Of a DNA stretch of 64,000 bases, positions 55,055 to 64,000 are shown one piece after another. The position numbers and the translations under genes are program-made. The notes under the pieces were generated by a model. That model had not been told where the DNA came from and searched no databases. It saw only the letters and a program-made list of their open reading frames with translations. The DNA is from Anomaloglossus baeobatrachus (lineage: Eukaryota > Chordata > Amphibia > Anura > Aromobatidae). Position 1 is the stretch's first letter. Each line of letters begins with the position of its first letter. The stretch lies in the NCBI RefSeq assembly GCF_048569485.1, contig NC_134360.1, positions 207,735,164 to 207,799,163 on the forward strand. The letters run 5' to 3'.

Positions 55055-56009
55055 GGTATATTATATACCATTCAAATCAATAGGAAACGGATGTTCAGTT
55101 CCCGGTCGCGGCCACAAGCGGAAGATGGGGCAGCTCCAGAACTGAGCATTTCCGGCTGGCTGCACGGAGAAACAGCTGATCGGCGGTGGTGCCGGGTGTC
55201 AGATCCTGGCCGATCAGACATTGATGACCTATCCAATATAAAAGTAGTGGATGACCTCTTTATCTGTGAGGTTACCATAGGGCAGAAATAGGCATTCACT
55301 CCAGACTTATCCCTTCCCAACTCAGACAGCTAATCACATGGCAGCAATGAAGTAATAATCTGGACACCACCTTGAGGATGTCTATTAAAAAGCAGAAGCG
55401 GGCTGTGGTGCTCATTGTCCTCTCATGTGGTATCACTGTGCATGGGGAAGTGGTTATCTTAGCATTGATAGCGGGGTGTGAGGACCCAAAATCTGTCAGA
55501 CAGCCTAACACATATTAAACCAATTGAGTATGGCTAATCCATGTGCGGATATGCGTTCGTTCACACTCCAAATCCTCGACAGAAACCCGTGTGTAGCCTT
55601 TTAATGGGAACATACCCTGAAGGAGTTACATCCATCTAGTGAGCAAATCTGTACAAATTTCTATCCCGAAAAGTAGCAGTCTTGTCGCGGTCGACTGACT
55701 TGATTTTTCCAAAAACCACAGCATTTTGCTTATAGGAGATAGCCAACTAATGATCAGCTGAACGATAAAAACTATTTTTTATACATAGGGCTTACCTTTT
55801 TAAGCGGTGTTAATGTTTTCACGGATAGTCCAAAGGCGCGCCTGCAAATATTTGCATTACCACAATATTTAACTTGGCGGATTGTTCTGGTGGCGATCTA
55901 CCAACTGCTCAATGAATTTCACATCTATATCATTAGCGCACTCTAGAGGTAAAAATCAGTTACTGCAGATGAACTGAGACTACATACTACAGTGCCATTA
56001 CTTTATTTT
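55055..56009. other. No gene or repeat recognised
   Basis: About 950 bases with no long frame, no exon with flanking splice sites that I could match, and no clear terminal repeats. Confidence 0.4.
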
Positions 56010-56258
56010 TTAATAATATTCTTTATTATTATATAGCACTAACATATTCCGCAGCACTTTACATACATCAGCAACACTGTCCCCATTGGGGCTCACAATC
56101 TAAGGTCCCTAAAGGTATGCCTATGGAGTGTGGGAAGAAACCCACGCAACATGGGGAGAACATACAAACTCCTTGCAGATGTTGCCCTTGGTTGGATTGG
56201 AACCCAGGACCCCAGTACTGCAAATCAACAATGTTAACCACTGAGCCACTGTGTTGCA
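56010..56258 (-). mobile_element. tRNA-derived SINE
   Basis: On the minus strand an A box TGGCTCAGTGGTTAACATTG and a B box GGGTTCCAATCC start the element, followed by the core GGAGTTTGTATGTTCTCCCC and TGTGAGCCCCAATGGGGACA, and the tail GTGCTGCGGAATATGTTAGT with TATATAATAATAA. A polymerase III promoter order typical of V/CORE-type SINEs; the tail probably comes from a LINE. Confidence 0.85.
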
Positions 56259-56445
56259 TTATCCCTGTACTGTAACATCACTGTGTGCATCATTAATGAA
56301 CTGCGACATCACTGTGTGTATTATGCCTGAATTGTGAAGCGTTCCCTCTAGGTTGAATAACCCAGAAAAGAGTTAAAACAACATATTAATGGGGTTAACA
56401 AACCCAATATCAAATATACCTGTTTGCAGAGCATGGCATTTGCAA

Positions 56446-56850
56446 GGTTATGTTCACACGTTACTTTTTTGTAGTTTTTTTTTGCATGTTCTTTTCATTA
56501 ATTTTATGCAAATAAATGTTTTACAGTACCTATGAGATTCCAGAAATCTGCACACACTTACTTTTTTTTCCTGCCAAATGGAAAACTGCTGCATTTTTGG
56601 AAGAATCTGTCAATTCTTTCAGTGTTTTTGCTGCTTTTTTCACCATTGGAAGCAATGAGAGTGAAAAAACACAGCTGAGTTTTTTACAACTTTTTTGCTG
56701 TTTTTGTGGTGAATGAAACGAACTACTGTAGAGAAAAGACGCACCGAGCGAAAAACGCAGCAAAAATGACAGCTATTTTACTGCCAAGAGATCAGCTTTT
56801 ACTGCAGAAAAAAAGTGCAGCACATACATGTGTGAACACAGCCTTAGGCC
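56446..56850. mobile_element. MITE with GTTATGTTCACACG ends
   Basis: Left CAAGGTTATGTTCACACGTT, right inverse CATGTGTGAACACAGCCTTA. Poly-T arm left, poly-A arm right. Related to the outer element at 46641-48506. Confidence 0.65.
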
Positions 56851-57388
56851 TCCTTCACACATCCATATCTCCGGTAGATATGATGTCTATTTTCACATGG
56901 ACTGGAGACACGGGCACACGTAGACCCATTAAAATCATTGGACTTGTGCGTGTTTTCCCACTGTGTGCTCCACACGTAGACCTGTCCTTTTTTCTCCAGC
57001 AGCACGGACCGCACACTGATGTAATCCGTGTGACATCAGTGTGACACATACCGGAGAAAATCACGTTTCTGTGAAATAAAATGCTTTTCTATACTCACCT
57101 TCTCCAGCCCTGATGTCTCTGCCACTGCTGTTGCTTACGAACCCGCTCATTATGCTCCTTGCATATTCACTGCCCTGAGGACCGGAAGCAGCAGCAGCGC
57201 CGGACACAGCAGCACCATGGACAGGTAAGTATAGAAGTTCATGCTGTCCGTGTGTTATGTGGATGTCACACGGAGAGCACACTGACTGCACATGCGGAGC
57301 ACACGCACGGACACACACATACGCACCTGCACCACAGACCGTGCAAAATGTGTGTGTTTTGCACCTACGTGGGAACATAGCCTTAAAC
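56846..57388. mobile_element. MITE beside the previous one
   Basis: Left TTAGGCCTCCTTCACACATC, right inverse-like TACGTGGGAACATAGCCTTA. Many CACACG and CGTGTG words in both directions. Confidence 0.5.
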
Positions 57389-57782
57389 TGTCCCATTTTC
57401 AGTGTGCACAGGTTGGAGGCTACAATGACTGTGACATCGTTATGCAAAATATTTCACTACTGTGACTCTGCTGTGTATAATATCCTTGTATTGTAACATC
57501 TGTGTAATCATTATAGCAGTACTGTGACATTACTATGTGCATTATTCCTCAACTGTGACCTCAATGTACACATTCATTTATTACTCTGACATTCCAGCTT
57601 TGCTATGGCACCCCATTTACATTACACATATAGTGATTCTTCTAAGGTTGCGGTCATATGTTATTGTCATGTCACACATCTGAATGAATTCTGATTTTTT
57701 TTTCAGAGACCCATAGACTTCCATTGGCGATTTTGATCCATGGACCACTCGGGCAGGGTGAAAAAAAAATTGGACATGTGTG

Positions 57783-58834
57783 TGTCACCCAGGGAATGGG
57801 GTACTCGGTCTCGGGCAGTTCACTATTTAGGAATGTCACTTTGGTGGCCGTTGCCCGGTCCCGTGCACTGGGGCCTTTTTGAAAAGGGGTTATTTACATG
57901 GGAGATGCAAGTCATTTATGTGACGCCACCTGCGGGTTGCGGTTAATAGGATGGAACCGCCGTTGCTTAGTGGAATTACCCCTGAGCTGATGGTGATGGC
58001 AGCTATGGTGGTAGGCCCTCCGCAGGCAGGGCTGAGCCAGGGGATTTGTGAGATGGGAGCTTTGCACTTTATAATGAAGGAGACCATACCGGGGTTGTAA
58101 TGAACAGTCTCTACTTACATTAACCTGTGGACGGCTGGTTCAGGTCCCTGTATTCCAGTACCAGTTTAATGACTCGGTTGCTCTGTCCCCGGCACTCAGT
58201 GTAGTTTGGGTCCCCGTAGCTTGAAGCGGTTTGGGGGCCCCGACTGTCCCTGTTAGGTAGCAGTCTCCTCGTCCGTACGGCTGGCAGTGTAGACCCTGTG
58301 GGGACGTATGTGTCCGAACCCCGATCCTTGCTTTACTGCTGATGCCCCTGGATCTGTAGGTCAGGGAAGTCCATGCAGATCCCTCTTCCCAGGAATTTGC
58401 CAGGCCATGTGAAACTGTCGTCTGACCTAGGGCCCTGTGCCCCGTGCGTGCTTGGTTCCAGTGGTGCTCCCTCGTACCGTCCCTGGTAACTTCACTCCAG
58501 GTACTCGTTTGCCCCTATTCTGGCAACCTACTACTGTGCCCCCGGGTCACCGTTACACGACCTAGCTCTAGGCACGTCCGTGCACTTCCCTGTGCACCAC
58601 TGTTCTGACTTGTCCACTCCCACCAGGCTGTTTAGTCCCCTGGCCTGGCTCCTCCCTCTAGGTGGTCATCCCCCAGTGTCTGACTAGTGAATGCCCCTGG
58701 TGTGGTGTGGGAACTAGGATTTTGGTGTGTGCAGGTGTTACTGGCACTGGTGTTCCAGGTCCCAGAGGGTAGGCCCTGCATCCTTGTGGGGATGCAGTAC
58801 CTAGTAGTGCCCTGAGTGGCTCAGGGGCACTACA
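57783..58834. mobile_element. Solo-LTR-like unit with 4-bp target repeat TGTG
   Basis: Starts TGTCACCCAGGGAATGGGGT, ends CAGGGGCACTACA, flanked by TGTG on both sides (57779-57782 and 58835-58838). The shared TGTGACGCCACC block and GC content relate it to 3999-5115, in the same orientation. No retroelement genes are attached. Confidence 0.55.
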
Positions 58835-59228
58835 TGTGCACAGGACTGATGGATATGAGTACTATTCTTGAAAAACAACAGATAGAACTCGTAATGGTAC
58901 GTCCAAGATCGGAAAGCGTCCTCCAAATAGGACGTATTGGTATGTCCAGGTTCGTGAAGGAGTTAACGGGACTCTGTCAGCACAGAATAACTGTTCAAAC
59001 CAAGCATGGGCGATCAATGCATCATGGCGGGGCCAAACATTCAATTGCACCTTCCGACCTGTTTGTTTTTCCTCTATCTCCACCTCCCCTTCTTTGATTA
59101 GATTCATAGAACCAGACAAGGGTAGAGATATATAATAGGAAGGCGCACTTATATCTCTGGCCACACCATGATGATGCACCAAGTTCTTGCTTTGAACAGT
59201 CATTCTGTACTAACAGAGTCCCTTTAGG

Positions 59229-59430
59229 GCTTTTTGCACACGACGTCTTTTTCAAGCAAATTCCGAAAAAGTGCTGCAAACCGGCTGAAAAGATAAACAA
59301 CATGAACAGCAATGTTTAGTGTTGTTACTTCTTTTAACCGATTTATGATTCGGAAACCATGAAGCAATTAAAAGAAGTAACATGCTAATTTTTTCGGGTG
59401 GCTTCAAAGTCAGTCAATAGTTATAGTGTA
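59229..59430. repeat. MITE fragment
   Basis: Starts AGGGCTTTTTGCACACGACG and has the AAGCAATTAAAAGAAGTAAC arm also seen (as a variant) at 49640. One end only. Confidence 0.4.
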
Positions 59431-59556
59431 AAATTATAGAAAAAAGATGGTTGCAGAGCCACTGCAAAAATAACAGCAAAACTCCAATAATGCCACTTCT
59501 CGAACGAGACCGCTGGCTTTTACCTGAAGCCAATTCTCCTAGGAAAACCTCAGCAG

Positions 59557-60277
59557 GCAAAAACCCTAGCACATGCCCTTATTATCTCCCGCCTGGACTA
59601 TTGCAACCTCCTGCTCTGTGGCCTCCCTTCTAACAGTCTCGCACCCTTACAATCTATTCTAAACTATGCTGCCCGGCTAATCCACCTGTCCCCCCGCTAC
59701 TCCCTGACCTCTCCTCTCTGCCGATCACTTCACTGGCTTCCCATTGCCCAACGACTCCAGTTCAAAACACTAACCATGACCTACAAGGCTACTCGCAACC
59801 TGTTTCCTCCCTACATCTGTGACCTAGTTTCCCGGTACTTACCTGCACGTAACCTTCGATCCTCACAAGATCTCCTTCTCTACTCCTCTCTCATCTTCTC
59901 TTCCCACCATGGCATCCAAGATTTCTCCCGTGCCTCCCCCATACTCTGGAACTCTCTACCACAACATATCAGCCTCTCACCTACCATGACAAGCTTCAAA
60001 AAGAACCTGAAGACCCACCTCTTCCGACAAGCCTACAACCTGCCGTAACCCTCAGTCTGATATAGCAAAGGCATGACCAGCTCTACCCTCACCTACTGTA
60101 TCCTCACCTATCCCTTGTAGACTGTGAGCCCTCGCGGGCAGGGACGTTTATCCTCCTGTACCCGTCTGTGTCTTGTATTGTTTATGATTATTGTACTTGT
60201 CCCTATTATGTATAATCCTTTCACATGTAAAGCGCCATGGAATAGATGGCGCTATAATAATAAATAATAATAATAAT
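59557..60277 (+). mobile_element. L2-type LINE 3' end with open ORF2 C-terminus
   Basis: An open stretch of about 163 codons ends at 60048: AKTLAHALIISRLDYCNLLL, LHWLPIAQRLQFKTLTMTYK, SPILWNSLPQHISLS and FKKNLKTHLFRQAYNLP. This is the conserved end of CR1/L2-clade ORF2 after the reverse transcriptase. The tail ends AAGCGCCATGGAATAGATGG and (AATA)n. 5'-truncated, so not mobile by itself, but its frame is intact, which suggests a recent copy. Other copies are at 38040, 50815 and 53493. Confidence 0.9.
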
Positions 60278-60386
60278 TGTGTCTAAGGCCACGTACAGAC
60301 ATTGAGTATTTGGTCATTTTTGCCTTTTGCCAGTTCTTTGGCATGCCAATATTAAGGTAAAAAACTCACCAAATATTCAACATGTA

Positions 60387-61320
60387 CAGTACAGACCAAA
60401 AGTTTGGACACACCTTCTCATCTCTAGAACAACTATTAAGAGGAGACTTTGTGCAGCAGGTCTTCATGGTAAAATAGCTGCTAGGAAACCACTGTTAAGG
60501 ACAGGCAACAAGCAGAACAGACTTGTTTGGGCTAAAGAACACAAGGAATGGACATTAGACTAGTCGAAATCTGTGCTTTGGTCTGATGAGTCCAAATTTG
60601 AGATCTTTGGATCCAACCACCGTGTCTTTATAGAAAAGGTGAACGGATGGACTCTACATGGCTGGTTCCCACCATGAAGCATGGAGGAGGAGGTGTGATG
60701 GTGTGGGGGTGCTTTGCTGGTGACACTGTTGGGGATTTATTCAAAATTGAAGGCATACAGAACCAGCATGGCTACCACAGCATCTTGCAGCGGCATGCTA
60801 TTCCATCCGGTTTGCGTTTAGTTGGACCATCATTTATTTTTCAACAGGACAATGACCCCAAACACACCTCCAGGCTGTGTAAGGGCTATTTGACTAAGAA
60901 GGAGAGTGGTGAGGTGCTACGTCAGATGACCTGGTCTCCACAGTCACCAGACCTGAACCCAATCGAGATGGTTTGGAGTGAGCTGTACCGCAGAGTGAAG
61001 GCAAAAGGGCCAACAAGTGCTAAGCATCTCTGGGAACTCCTTCAAGACTGTTGGAAAACCATTTCCGGTGACTACCTCTTGAAGCTCATCAAGAGAATGC
61101 CAAAAGTGTGCAAAGTAGTAATCAAAGCAAAAGTTGGCTACTTTGAAGAACCTAGAATATAAGACATAGTTTCAGTTGTTTCACACTTTTTTGTATTTCA
61201 TTCCACATGTTTTAAGTCATAGTTTTGATGTCTTCAATGTGAATCTACAATCTTTAGAGTCATGAAAATAAAGAAAACTCTTTGAATGAGAAGGTGTGTC
61301 CAAACTTTTGGTCTGTACTG
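60387..61320 (+). mobile_element. Tc1/mariner DD38E (Intruder-type) transposon, deleted copy
   Basis: Terminal inverted repeats CAGTACAGACCAAAAGTTTG and its inverse, flanked by TA on both sides (60385-60386, 61321-61322). 934 bases, whereas whole members should be near 1.5-1.6 kb: the 5' part of the gene, with the DNA-binding domain start, is missing. Transposase text: SRTTIKRRLCAAGLHGKIAA (60420 on), SDESKFEIFGS with the first aspartate, QQDNDPKHTSR with the second, SPDLNPIEMVW with the glutamate. The second aspartate and glutamate are 38 residues apart, the Intruder spacing. A TAG at 60561 and a frameshift near 60650 break the gene. Confidence 0.88.
60647..61162 (+). pseudogene. Tc1 DD38E transposase, C-terminal part
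   Basis: Frame of 171 codons: VPTMKHGGGGVMVWGCFAGD, FIFQQDNDPKHTSRLCKGYL, WSPQSPDLNPIEMVWSELYR, to GYFEEPRI and stop. It holds the last two catalytic residues (D of QDND, E of NPIE) but lacks the first aspartate, which is upstream in another frame. The ATG at its start is not the native start. Confidence 0.85.
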
Positions 61321-62016
61321 TACACGTGGCCTTAAAGGTGTTTTCTCAGAACCACTGCTTCTCATCTATTAACAGTTGGCCCGGACAAGGTTCAGGTGTC
61401 CCTGGAGAATGGAGTCGCAGTCGAGTATGTGCTGCAGTTCTATCCAGAGTCTGTGTGACTGATGAAGAATACAGGAATTCCATAAGATCATCTCACAATT
61501 CAGCAGCACAAAATATAGAAAATGTAGCTTTTTTTTTTTTTTTTAAAATGCACTTTTTGCTGCAGTATGTAAGATTTGATAATGAAAAAATGAGTTTTGG
61601 CTCAATAACTACAAAAACCTTTATTAGTACATACAAATATTCAAAAAGTGACATGAATACATTCAAAAGAGAATCACTAAAAAACATGTCACAAGTAAAT
61701 GAACCCAGTCCAAGCAGTCTCAGTAACTAGGAAGGGGTCCATTGGGATAAGGAAAATCTAACACCCTTAAATGAACAATAATCAAATATCCCCCACAAAG
61801 GGAAGGGTTAAAGAGCAAAACAGAGCTCACAGCTTACCCATAAGGATAGTGCCTCTGCATATAGACCACCAAAGCCCCACTCCAATGCGCGTTTCGCTTC
61901 TTCAGGGAGATTAATTACAACCAGATTATTTTTGGGTACAAATGCAAAAGAAAGATTTGCTGAATTAACAGACATGCACATCTAAATATATACATATATC
62001 CTAAATAAATCCTAAG

Positions 62017-62578
62017 GGTGGGCGCACACGATCACGGTTTGCAGCATTTTGGATGCAGCTTGTTTTCGTTGCATTCAAAATGCTGCGATGTACAGTACAA
62101 GGACAGTGGATGGGATTTATAGAAACCCAAAGCACTCTGTGCTTCTTTTCTGCGCAGCATAAACTGACATGCAGCACGGCTTTCCAAGCCACAGCATGTC
62201 AGTTTATGCTGCGGAGACACAAGTGTTCTCTGTGAGGAGAACAGAGTGAAAGTCCTCAGCAGCCTAAAAACTGATTGTGGGCAAGGGCAGCTGTGGTCTC
62301 CTGCGGACAACACTCACATGACCGCAGGAGAAGACACGCTGCGTATGGAATGATGTATGGATTGTTAGGGTGGGCACACATGATCCGGACACGCTGCGTC
62401 CTAGACCCAGCGTGTCTTCTCCTGTGGATATGCAAGTGTTCCTCGCAGGAGACCACAGCTGCCCGTGCCCAATGGTCAGGGTTTGGGCCACTGCGGTCTC
62501 CTACGAACCACACTCACATTTCTGCAGGAGAAGACACTCTGGACCTAGCATGTCTGGATCAAGTGCACCCACCCTAAC
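62017..62578. mobile_element. MITE, about 560 bp, with an internal copy of its own end
   Basis: Left TAAGGGTGGGCGCACACGAT, right inverse AAGTGCACCCACCCTAAC. A second left-type end GTTAGGGTGGGCACACATGA lies at 62366, so this is a compound of two copies. Same family as 29141-29524. Confidence 0.7.
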
Positions 62579-64000
62579 AATCCATGCTCAGGGGTGCTTT
62601 TGGTTCATAAGTGGGGTATAACATGCTTGATAAAAGTTCCCCATAGTTTAGGCCAGCTTGTAGACCTCAGAGGATAAGACAAGTGAATGCTCCAGGACTC
62701 CTCTTCTATAGATATAAAGGCGGAATCATCAAGCAGTTTACGCCAACACAACTGCTTGAAATTTTGCACTTTTTGACTTTTTTCCGTCAGTAGCAGCCAG
62801 CTCTGCCACCTTTTTGATAAGTGGTCGGAGATCAGGTGGTAGGGTACGTGGATAAGTATGCTTGACACCATAATTTACACCAAAAAAAGTGGCAAATGTG
62901 CCTGGTCTCCCACCATCTAGAGACCTCTATCGCTCTCTTCTGGATGTTTATTATTTAGACCGAAAACTGAAATCCAGGGCTTGAAAACTTTCCAACTCCT
63001 TAAAACTTCATATTTATTGAATAATTTAAAACTCCATATTAATACAGCAAAGTCCGTGTCAGTAACAGCCAACGCGTTTTGGCCGATGGCCTTACTCATG
63101 GTTATCTAGACACTTTATGAATGTTTTATTTGGGCAGTATTTAATTGAACACATGATGGCAATCTATCCCCCCCCCCTCTTTCCTCCATAGGTCTCCCAA
63201 AATATTTTTCCCAAGGACCTTCACGGACCTCAATCCCTGCATTCACAAAAGTTTATTACCTCTGGTACAATCTCTTTTTTAGCTTTATAATTTGCCTGTT
63301 TACTCCTCATTGTTCAGCTGCATAAAGAACATCATGTAATGCGCGCAACAACCTCAAGATGGCAGCATGATGTTTCCCCCCCAAACAAAAATGAAAAATA
63401 TACAAAACAAAAAATGTGTTTTTCTAGGTTATATTCCAAAGCGATGACAAAAGAAGTAATACTGTGCCGCTATTTCCCCCTGCAGCCCTAAATCACCGCC
63501 ATAATGTCAGGATAATTGGGGTTTAAATCCCTTCCTGAAATATGGAGGTGATAATATATAAATTATAAAGGTGTAATAAAAAATAAAAGCAAAGACGATA
63601 TAAGATGTAAGATTTTCTTTTTTTATCATTGAGAAATAAAAGAAAACTTAAATATGGTAGTAGATTATGGTAGATGGATAACATACCGCAACGCCACCCA
63701 ATTCTGGCCCCAAAATTAGAAGACCAAATTTCAGCAGCAATTGTGAAATTGGAGCTGGATTTTTCTCTTCCGAGCAAAACACATTGTATTACTAGAATAA
63801 GAAGTGATGGGGTCCCTCCCAACCTCAGTGCCAAAACCAGTTGGTCACAATAGGACGCAATACAAAATTTTCCAGCCCGTAGATCCAACAGAGTGACTAC
63901 TGGTGATGACATCTTGACCAGCAAGTCTTTCCACCCCTCCCCCCTCTGGTTCATCCTGGCTTACCCTTCTGTGTCTGCGGAGTATCTGCAATCCAAAGTG
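62579..64000. other. No gene recognised; hammerhead-like remnant near 63060-63095
   Basis: On the minus strand CATGAGTAAGGCCATCGGCC then AAAACGCGTTGGC has a GGCC/GGCC stem II and an ACGCGTT stem III with site, but the CUGANGA box is not intact. A minus-strand frame of 143 codons at 63523-63954 has no recognised domain. The rest is AT-rich. Confidence 0.4.

Larger units (their letters stand above)
60284..61334. mobile_element. MITE split by a Tc1-type transposon
   Basis: Left TAAGGCCACGTACAGACATT and right inverse ACGTGGCCTTA; without the insert it would be about 115 bp. The insert entered at a TA in the right arm. Confidence 0.75.

Noticed and set aside
61860-61915. Third hammerhead on the minus strand (CTGAAGAAGCGAAACGCG)
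   Set aside because: The CUGANGA and GAAAC boxes are present, but there is no room for stem II and stem III does not pair.
63523-63954. Minus-strand frame of 143 codons
   Set aside because: Hydrophobic at the end, no known motif, no splice signals that help; kept only as a mention in the region entry.

Overview
The window reads as nuclear DNA of an anuran amphibian. It holds one host protein-coding gene with vertebrate-style exons and GT-AG introns, set in a dense field of repeats: DIRS tyrosine-recombinase retroelements, TTAA-flanked T2/Kolobok-type miniature elements, L2 and L1-type LINE ends, a tRNA-derived SINE, Tc1-type transposons, hammerhead ribozymes, foldback elements and several mini- and microsatellites. 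The frog assignment is inferred from this repeat mix and from the vertebrate gene; no species is claimed.

The host gene is ACOT11 (acyl-CoA thioesterase 11, two hotdog domains plus a START domain), on the minus strand from a start codon at 44219-44221 to a stop at 13030-13032. I placed fifteen coding exons by translation, splice sites and phase. They total 1677 bases (558 codons plus stop), keep phase across every junction and contain no internal stop. A 5' non-coding exon is probably further upstream (above 44243) and was not found.

Layout: 1-3139 is the 5' (gag) half of a DIRS element cut by the window edge; 3642-5453 is a T2-like element split by a solo-LTR-like insert; 5576-11663 is an old, worn DIRS copy; 11664-13029 is gene-flanking or 3' UTR sequence with a foldback element; 13030-44221 is ACOT11. 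The ACOT11 introns carry a 54-bp minisatellite, a 170-bp miniature DIRS, a near-whole 6.06-kb DIRS element (21727-27791), a GA-rich minisatellite element, an inverted pair of related solo LTRs, a hammerhead ribozyme, an L1-type 3' end, L2 pieces and many MITEs. From 44244 to 64000 I see no host exon. That part holds MITEs (one nest four levels deep), a second hammerhead ribozyme, a 28-copy 40-bp satellite, a 952-bp foldback, L2 ends, a SINE, another solo-LTR-like unit and a DD38E (Intruder-type) Tc1 transposon inside a MITE.

The most notable points are the near-whole DIRS element ending only about nine bases from the 3' splice site of ACOT11 exon 8, so that it must supply that intron's branch point; two hammerhead ribozymes whose three helices and GUC cleavage sites can be drawn base by base; and a 170-bp DIRS derivative that keeps little more than its two termini. 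All element ends quoted as approximate were judged by eye from terminal inverted repeats.
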